Below, piece after piece: positions 59,385 through 64,000 of a stretch of 64,000 bases of DNA. The stretch comes from Holophagales bacterium (lineage in GTDB: Bacteria > Acidobacteriota > Thermoanaerobaculia > Multivoradales > Multivoraceae). Under the pieces are notes generated by a model. It worked only from the letters and a program-made list of their open reading frames with translations, ran no database searches and was not told the origin of the DNA. Position numbers and translations under genes: made by a program. The stretch is taken from contig VXSP01000045.1 of the NCBI GenBank assembly GCA_009837885.1, positions 261,526-325,525 on the forward strand. Reading direction: 5' to 3'. Numbering within the stretch: position 1 is the first letter of the stretch; each line of letters starts with the position of its first letter.

Positions 59385-60526
59385 GCGGTCTCCCCGATCG
59401 CGGGCGCGGCCCCGGAGGCGCCCATCCGGAGTTCGTCGATCACGGCGAGGTCATCCCGGCCGTCCAGCGCGCGGAGGCCGGCGAGAAGCACGAGCCGCTC
59501 GGTTTCCGGGTCCAGGTCGTCTTCGCGGACCCGCTGTACGAACATGCCGCGCACGGTGGGCTCCTGCTCGATCTGCTCCAGGTCGTAAGGCGGGGTCAGA
59601 CCGGAGATGTCGACCAGGATCTGCTCGATTCCGTCCGGCAGTTCGAACGAGCCGGCCGTGAAATCGTCCTCGTGCAGGTGAAGGTCGTCCGGTTCGCCGA
59701 TCAGCCGGATACGAGCGGCGCCCGCCATGCCGGAGAGCGCGTTGCGGACGCTGCCCCGGGCCTGGCTCGCGTTCTCGACGTCCGTCAGGTCGACGCTCAG
59801 TGTGTGAAGGGCGGGAGGCCGCGGGTCGAGCCGGCGACGCGTTACGCGACCGTTCTCGACCTCTAGCATCACCGCACTGCCGTAGGCCTCGTTGAACTTG
59901 AGCCGTTCGAGGGAACCGAGCCGGGTCCAGGTCGGACGGTCGGCGGGTTTGTGAGAGTGGCCGACGACGGCGTGGTCGAACCCCGCGGCGGCGATCTGGT
60001 CGCCTTCGAACGGGGCATGTCGGTACTGGCCCTGGAACGCGGCGTTGCGTTCCTCGCCGTGGAACACGGCGATGTGAGTACCGGCGCCCTCGACCTGGAA
60101 GCCGTCGTCGAAGAAGCCGGGCGTGTCCGCGGGCTTGCGATGCGCGGCGCCCCAGATGGTCACGCCGTCGGCGAGCTGCTTCGACGTGAAGTGCGTCTCC
60201 GGGAAGATGTGGACGTTGGCCGGCCAGTCGACTCGCCGGTACGGGCTCTCCGTGTCCGCGTAGTCGTGGTTGCCGGGAGCCGCGAAGACCTGGAGGCTTG
60301 ATCGTTCGAAGGTCCGGCACAGGAACCCGACCGTGTCCGGCGACACGAGCTCATGTTCGAACAGGTCGCCGCCAATCAGCACCGCGGCAGCACCCCCTTG
60401 CCGGGCCTGCTCGAACGCCCAGGTCACGCCCTCGCGCAGCCGCTGGCGCTGCCGGCGGGCAACCTCCCTGCTCGCCCAGCCGAACTTCGAGTCCAGGTGA
60501 GCGTCGCTGAACGCGAGGAGCTTCAC
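59381..60526 (-). CDS. Metallophosphoesterase, SbcD/YhaO-like nuclease subunit
   Basis: A 381-residue protein. Calcineurin-like motifs are all present: FSDAHLDSKF (DxH), VLIGGDLFEHE (GDxF), APGNHDYAD (GNHD), HIAVFHGEER and AVVGHSHKP (GHxH). A capping C-terminal domain of about 170 residues follows. It likely forms a dimeric Mre11-type nuclease with the ATPase encoded next, which starts inside its stop (GTGA overlap of 4 bp). The start is GTG at 60526. Confidence 0.9.
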   Translation of the reverse strand: MKLLAFSDAHLDSKFGWASREVARRQRQRLREGVTWAFEQARQGGAAAVLIGGDLFEHELVSPDTVGFLCRTFERSSLQVFAAPGNHDYADTESPYRRVDWPANVHIFPETHFTSKQLADGVTIWGAAHRKPADTPGFFDDGFQVEGAGTHIAVFHGEERNAAFQGQYRHAPFEGDQIAAAGFDHAVVGHSHKPADRPTWTRLGSLERLKFNEAYGSAVMLEVENGRVTRRRLDPRPPALHTLSVDLTDVENASQARGSVRNALSGMAGAARIRLIGEPDDLHLHEDDFTAGSFELPDGIEQILVDISGLTPPYDLEQIEQEPTVRGMFVQRVREDDLDPETERLVLLAGLRALDGRDDLAVIDELRMGASGAAPAIGETA

Positions 60527-60572
60527 ACTCCGGGTGTTCCAGGCGGGACGCTAGCGGCGCCGGCGGTGTGCG

Positions 60573-61064
60573 TCACTCCTCGAGAACCGCGGGCCAGTTT
60601 TCGTCGGCCTGCTCGATGTTCCGGTCGCGGTCCTCGAGCCATTGCCTCATGACCCTTTTGTTGTAGTTCAGGTAGAGCTTGCCGTCCACGAGCGTGAACG
60701 CATCCGGGTCGGTTGGGGCGGTGTAGTTGCGGCTCACCGCCCAGGCGCAGTAGCCGCCGTACTGGGGCGCGTACTTCTCCGGATCCTGGGAGAAGCGATC
60801 CCGGTTCCCGGCGCTGGCAAAACGCCAGTCGGCGCCCTGCCAGCCGAGCGTGAAGTCCTTGTCGCCTTTGACAGCCTTCCCTTCCGTGAAGTAGGCGACC
60901 GGGTCGTAGCCGCGGATGGCCAGGTTGCCGCGGGTGGCGAAGACCGGGTCCTTCTCGGCGGCGGCGGCCGGAATCGCGGCCAGTGCGGCACTGATGATAA
61001 GGGCGGCGAGGGTCGTCGCGCGAGCGAATCGGGGGTGACGACGGCGGTGCTGTGGCCTAGACAT
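60573..61064 (-). CDS. Exported YHS-domain protein
   Basis: A 163-residue protein with a basic N-terminus and signal peptide (TLAALIISAALAAIPAAAAE). The YHS domain reads GYDPVAYFTEGKAVKGD ... FASAGNRDRFSQDPEKYAPQYGGYCAWAVS, with a single Cys near the Tyr-rich core that could bind metal. KLYLNYNKRVMRQWLEDRDRNI completes the domain. YHS domains often accompany metal or haem handling; no partner is adjacent. GAGGAGG precedes the ATG. Confidence 0.88.
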   Translation of the reverse strand: MSRPQHRRRHPRFARATTLAALIISAALAAIPAAAAEKDPVFATRGNLAIRGYDPVAYFTEGKAVKGDKDFTLGWQGADWRFASAGNRDRFSQDPEKYAPQYGGYCAWAVSRNYTAPTDPDAFTLVDGKLYLNYNKRVMRQWLEDRDRNIEQADENWPAVLEE

Positions 61065-61142
61065 GAGGCGAGTCCTCCTCGGGCGAGTCTATTCAGTCAC
61101 CGTGCCTGTTCCCCCGGCTCCGGACTGGTGGGGAGCGGGAGT

Positions 61143-61574
61143 TCAGATCTCGAGCCTCTCCGTCTGGAGTCCCTTGAAGCGATCGAAGTCGCGGTCGTGG
61201 GTCAATAGCCTGGAGACGCCGTGCTCACGGCAGAGCGCGACGATCTGGGCGTCGAAGACGAGATTGCCGACGGCGTTCACTTCGCGGATGGCCTCCAGCA
61301 GGAGTTGTGCGTAGTGCGGGCCCGGTCGCAGCAGCGTGAGACTCGGTGAGGCGAGGATGCGCTCCACGTTCGCGCTGGCTTCATCCGCCGTGTACGGTCG
61401 AGTGAAGACCTTGGGGTGCGTCGCTAGACGAAGAAACTCGACCAGGCACGGCGCCGGTAGGGACCAATTGAACAGGGCGCCGGAGAGCGTCTCGAGGTGG
61501 CCGCAGGCGGCCTTGTGCATGGGTGAACCTGGGTCGTGGGCGTAGACGAGGATGTTCGTGTCGACGGCGATCAA
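61143..61574 (-). CDS. vapC: PIN-domain toxin VapC
   Basis: A 143-residue PIN nuclease: MIAVDTNILVYAHDPGSP (first Asp), LPAPCLVEFLRLATHPKVF (Glu), and NAVGNLVFDAQIVALCREHGVSRLLTHDRDFDRF (remaining acidic residues). The HPKVF element is common in the TA PIN group. It overlaps the antitoxin gene by 4 bp (ATGA). Confidence 0.92.
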   Translation of the reverse strand: MIAVDTNILVYAHDPGSPMHKAACGHLETLSGALFNWSLPAPCLVEFLRLATHPKVFTRPYTADEASANVERILASPSLTLLRPGPHYAQLLLEAIREVNAVGNLVFDAQIVALCREHGVSRLLTHDRDFDRFKGLQTERLEI

Positions 61575-61810
61575 TCCAGACCGTCCATGATGTCGTAGAG
61601 GGAGTTGCGGTCGGCGACGTCAACGCCCGGCAGGGTGCGCGTCTTCTTGGTGACGAGCTTCAGCTTGTACGGCTCCTCGGCCCGTTGCGGGGGCTGCAGG
61701 TACTGCCGGATAGCCCGCTCGATCAGGCGAGTCAGCGGTTCGCCGTCCTCGGCGGCGCGAACTTTGGCCGCCTTGATCAGGCGGTCGTCGAAGTTCAGCG
61801 TGGTCTTCAT
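61571..61810 (-). CDS. vapB: VapB-type ribbon-helix-helix antitoxin
   Basis: A 79-residue protein. MKTTLNFDDRLIKAAKVRAAEDGEPLTRLIERAIRQYL (split) is an RHH domain of the VapB group. The basic-to-acidic C-terminus (NSLYDIMDGLD) would occupy the toxin active site. There is no Shine-Dalgarno; the ATG at 61810 sits in a palindrome and 7 nt after a -10 hexamer, suggesting leaderless translation. Confidence 0.88.
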   Translation of the reverse strand: MKTTLNFDDRLIKAAKVRAAEDGEPLTRLIERAIRQYLQPPQRAEEPYKLKLVTKKTRTLPGVDVADRNSLYDIMDGLD

Positions 61811-61824
61811 ACAGAAATCTGTAT
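61809..61824. promoter_or_regulatory. Perfect palindromic operator over the vapB start codon
   Basis: ATACAGA (61809-61815), AA, TCTGTAT (61818-61824): a perfect 7-bp inverted repeat covering the first two bases of the vapB ATG, the transcription start and the -10. It has the same placement as the palindrome at 49829-49850. Confidence 0.75.
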
Positions 61825-61847
61825 CACCTGCGGTGGATTCCTGTCAA
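61818..61847 (-). promoter_or_regulatory. Sigma70-type promoter of vapB at 61571-61810
   Basis: Minus-strand TTGACA (61842-61847), 18-bp spacer, TACAGA (61818-61823), then 7 nt to the ATG. A leaderless mRNA is predicted. Confidence 0.65.
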
Positions 61848-61886
61848 CGGAGCGGCCCGGTCTCGCGGATAGTGTCTGCTGCGGCC

Positions 61887-63617
61887 ATGTGGCGTTTTTC
61901 TACCTTCGCCCTAGTCCTTCTGGTTGCGGTTCTCCTGGCGTGCGCCGAAGCGGACGGCGGCGCGGATGTGTCGACGGCGGTTCCCGCGCCGGAGCCAATC
62001 TTCGTCGAGCGGGCTTCAGAGGCGGGACTCGACTTCGTCCACCGCAACGGCGCTGTCGGCGATTACAACTACCCGGAGCTGCTGGTGGGAGGCGCGGCGC
62101 TGCTCGACTTCGACGACGACGGACTGCTCGACGTCTACCTGGTACAGAGCGGTCCGGTTCCCGGGTCGGCGGGGAGCATGGGCCCGGCTGCCGACCGGCC
62201 CGGCAACCGCCTCTACCGCAACCTGGGTGACGGCGGGTTCGAGGACGTAACGGATGCCGCGGGCGTCGGAGACACAGGCTACGGCGCCGGGGCGACCGCG
62301 GCCGACTACGACCGGGACGGTCTGGTCGACCTCTACGTGGCGAACGTCGGCCCCAACCGGCTCTACCGCAACCTGGGCGACGGCGCCTTCGAGGACGTGA
62401 CCGAGCGCGCCGGGGTCGGCGATCCGGCCTGGTCTTCCAGCAGCGTGCTCTTCGACTATGACGGCGACCTGGACCTGGACCTCTTCGTCGCCAACTACGT
62501 TGTCTGGAGCGCCGATCGGGAGCGCCCCTGCCTCGGGCCCAACGGCCTCCGCAACTACTGCAATCCGGCGGAGTATCCGCCGGCGCCGGACACCCTGTAC
62601 CGCAACGACGGCGGCGGCCGGTTCAGCGACGTGAGCGAGGCTGCCGGGATCCGTTCGGTCGCCGGGCCCGGGTTGGGCGTGGTCGCGGCGGACTTCGACG
62701 GCGACGACCTCACCGATCTCTACGTTGCGAACGACCAGGCGGTGAACCACCTGTGGCTGAACCAGGGGGATGGCACGTTCCGGGAGGACGCGCTGGCGCG
62801 TGGCGCGGCGCTCAATGAACTCGGCCAGCCCGAGGCCGGCATGGGGATCGCCGTCGCCGACCCGGACGGCGACGGCGACCTTGACCTGTTCCTGGCCCAT
62901 CTGAGCGGGGAGACGAACACCTTCTACCGCAACGACGGCGGCGCCTTCTTTCACGACGTGACCGACGAGGCGCGGCTCGGCGGCGTGAGCAAGCCGTACA
63001 CCGGCTTCGGCACGTCCTGGTTCGACTACGACGGCGACGGACTCCTCGATCTGTTCATCGCCAACGGCAAGGTGACGCCGGGCGACACCGCCGCGTTCGA
63101 CTACCGCGAACCGAACCAGTTGCTGCGCGGCCTGCGTTCCGGCGGCTACGAGGATGTCTCGACTCGGGCCGGCGCCGCCCTGGGGCTGCTTGAGGTCAGC
63201 CGCGGTGCAGCGTTCGGCGACCTGGACAACGATGGCGACGTCGACGTCCTCCTCGTCAACAACGAAGGGCCCGCGAGGTTGTTCAGGAACGACGTCGGCA
63301 ATCTCCGCTCGTGGCTGGTCGTCGACCTCTGCGGCGGCGGGATCTTCGACCGCTCGGCGATCGGCGCCCGGGTGACCGTCGAGACGGCTGGCCGAAGTTG
63401 GACCCGCGAGGCCCGCGCCGCCTACAGCTTCGCGGTCGCCAACGACCCCCGGGTCCACTTCGGGCTTGGCGACGCCGGTCGGATCGACCGGCTGGAGGTG
63501 CGCTGGCCGGACGGCACCGTTACTGAAAGGACGGACGTGCCGGTGAGCCGCATTGTGCGTTTACTCGCGCCGGACGGGGAGCGACCCGGAGAAGGGGTCT
63601 GCCGTGACGCGGAGTGA
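61887..63617 (+). CDS. CRTAC1-family lipoprotein with FG-GAP/VCBS repeats and ASPIC/UnbV domain
   Basis: A 576-residue exported protein with a lipoprotein leader (FALVLLVAVLLACAE). Six to eight FG-GAP/VCBS-like repeats with Asp-rich calcium loops follow (LLDFDDDGLLDVYL, AADYDRDGLVDLYV, LFDYDGDLDLDLFV, AADFDGDDLTDLYV, WFDYDGDGLLDLFI, FGDLDNDGDVDVLL), forming a beta-propeller. The C-terminal ~90 residues are an ASPIC/UnbV domain (SAIGARVTVETAGRSWTRE ... VHFGLGDAGRIDRLEVRWPDG). These proteins are surface or secreted and often precede TPR proteins in environmental genomes, as here. The function is unknown. Start ATG 61887. Confidence 0.9.
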   Translation: MWRFSTFALVLLVAVLLACAEADGGADVSTAVPAPEPIFVERASEAGLDFVHRNGAVGDYNYPELLVGGAALLDFDDDGLLDVYLVQSGPVPGSAGSMGPAADRPGNRLYRNLGDGGFEDVTDAAGVGDTGYGAGATAADYDRDGLVDLYVANVGPNRLYRNLGDGAFEDVTERAGVGDPAWSSSSVLFDYDGDLDLDLFVANYVVWSADRERPCLGPNGLRNYCNPAEYPPAPDTLYRNDGGGRFSDVSEAAGIRSVAGPGLGVVAADFDGDDLTDLYVANDQAVNHLWLNQGDGTFREDALARGAALNELGQPEAGMGIAVADPDGDGDLDLFLAHLSGETNTFYRNDGGAFFHDVTDEARLGGVSKPYTGFGTSWFDYDGDGLLDLFIANGKVTPGDTAAFDYREPNQLLRGLRSGGYEDVSTRAGAALGLLEVSRGAAFGDLDNDGDVDVLLVNNEGPARLFRNDVGNLRSWLVVDLCGGGIFDRSAIGARVTVETAGRSWTREARAAYSFAVANDPRVHFGLGDAGRIDRLEVRWPDGTVTERTDVPVSRIVRLLAPDGERPGEGVCRDAE

Positions 63618-64000
63618 CGCCGCCACCGTTGTCGGTGCGCCGGCATTCTGGCCGGCATGGGGCGTCACGATCGTTCTTATGGGGTTGGTCCTCGGCTGTA
63701 GCGGCCCACGAGCCGACGTTCCCAACGAACCGGCGCCAGCCACAACCACCGACATCCCCCGCATCCCCAACCTCTCCGAACTCGACCCGGGCTTCGTCAC
63801 GGCTGTCCGTGACGCCCTCGCGGTCGTCGATCGCGACCCATCGAGCGGCGCGGCAGTCGGCGCCCTGGGCCGTCTATACCAGGCTCACCGCTACGTCGAC
63901 CAGGCACGGCGCTGCTACGAGCGGGCGGAGGAGCTCGATCCGTCGAGCCCCGACTGGCCTTACTACCTGGGTTTTCTCGCCGCGGGCCGCGGCGCTCACG
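63604..64000 (+). CDS. TPR-containing lipoprotein, truncated by the window end
   Basis: A partial protein of at least 132 residues. From the GTG at 63604 (14 bp inside the CRTAC1 gene) the N-terminus runs through WGVTIVLMGLVLGC, a lipobox; an ATG at 63679 gives a leader too short to be functional. After a Pro/Thr-rich linker come TPR-like helices (AVGALGRLYQAHRYVDQARRCYERAEELDPSSPDWPYYLGFL split). The pairing with a CRTAC1/ASPIC protein is common in environmental bacteria. Codons 10-18 derive from a dispersed-repeat fragment. The 3' end lies outside the window. Confidence 0.75.
   Translation, partial: MTRSDAATVVGAPAFWPAWGVTIVLMGLVLGCSGPRADVPNEPAPATTTDIPRIPNLSELDPGFVTAVRDALAVVDRDPSSGAAVGALGRLYQAHRYVDQARRCYERAEELDPSSPDWPYYLGFLAAGRGAH
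63633..63658 (-). repeat. Fragment of the dispersed repeat (copy F) within the TPR lipoprotein leader
   Basis: CGGTGCGCCGGCATTCTGGC followed by CGGCAT matches the central hairpin of copy E (31788-31817) with few differences. The outer boundary motif is missing, so this is a partial copy. It lies in frame in the signal-peptide region of the last gene. Confidence 0.5.

Noticed and set aside
61887..63617. Integrin/adhesin from FG-GAP repeats
   Set aside because: The C-terminal ASPIC/UnbV domain and the downstream TPR gene identify the CRTAC1 group; adhesion is not supported by the sequence.

Overview
The window is GC-rich, densely packed bacterial chromosome with no phage, plasmid, rRNA or CRISPR signal. 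The gene content (a lipoprotein combining PmoA-like, PVC-type dehydrogenase and cytochrome c domains, a CRTAC1/ASPIC-UnbV protein followed by a TPR lipoprotein, a sulfatase, a quinoprotein alcohol dehydrogenase, secreted M19 and M24B peptidases, and many toxin-antitoxin pairs) fits an uncultured aerobic Gram-negative heterotroph. Acidobacteriota is my best guess. This rests on gene content only; there is no marker gene to confirm it.

Layout. 41-6598 (minus) is a probable sugar/polyol oxidation operon: dehydrogenase-cytochrome lipoprotein, Gfo/Idh/MocA oxidoreductase, MFS transporter. 6811-9354 holds a GT-C-like membrane protein and an AraC/GyrI-type regulator. 9386-10321 is an AbrB-HicA-HicB cluster. 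10329-15959 holds a retropepsin-like lipoprotein, a bPH2 membrane protein, an MDR reductase, an M19 dipeptidase and a secreted protein of unknown function. 15960-16363 is the only gene-free stretch over 300 bp; it holds a 175-bp inverted-repeat element and a copy of a dispersed repeat. 16364-17359 is a cysteine-rich orphan protein. 17432-20366 holds a PepSY protein with a small Tat lipoprotein, and a divergent JmjC/cupin oxygenase. 20386-27334 carries two vapBC loci around an alpha/beta hydrolase, Xaa-Pro aminopeptidase, class I fumarase and aldose epimerase. 27474-31774 is a MacAB/FtsX-type ABC efflux operon. 31847-35533 holds a sulfatase, a double-lipocalin lipoprotein and a Tat-exported epoxide-hydrolase-like enzyme. 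35623-42252 is a complete copper/silver-type RND efflux operon. 42213-47545 holds a YedK/HMCES protein, a class C serine hydrolase, a nucleoside hydrolase and the PQQ dehydrogenase. 47618-49830 holds a RelE/RHH locus, a hotdog protein and a third vapBC, followed by tRNA-Thr(CGT). 50198-53255 holds an MFS exporter, a cytidylate-kinase-like protein and an MBL hydrolase. 53294-60526 holds a single-chain acyl-CoA carboxylase and an SbcCD/YhaNO-like nuclease pair. 60573-64000 holds a YHS protein, a fourth vapBC, a CRTAC1 protein and a truncated TPR lipoprotein.

The most interesting non-genic signals are: a family of dispersed intergenic repeats with two hairpins (at least five clear copies, two of them extending into coding ends); a 175-bp element bounded by 36/37-bp near-perfect inverted repeats; and a recurring architecture in all four vapB genes, where a sigma70-like -10 ends only 6-8 nt before the ATG (predicted leaderless transcripts), in two cases with a perfect palindrome over the start codon. 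I found no clearly new multi-gene system.
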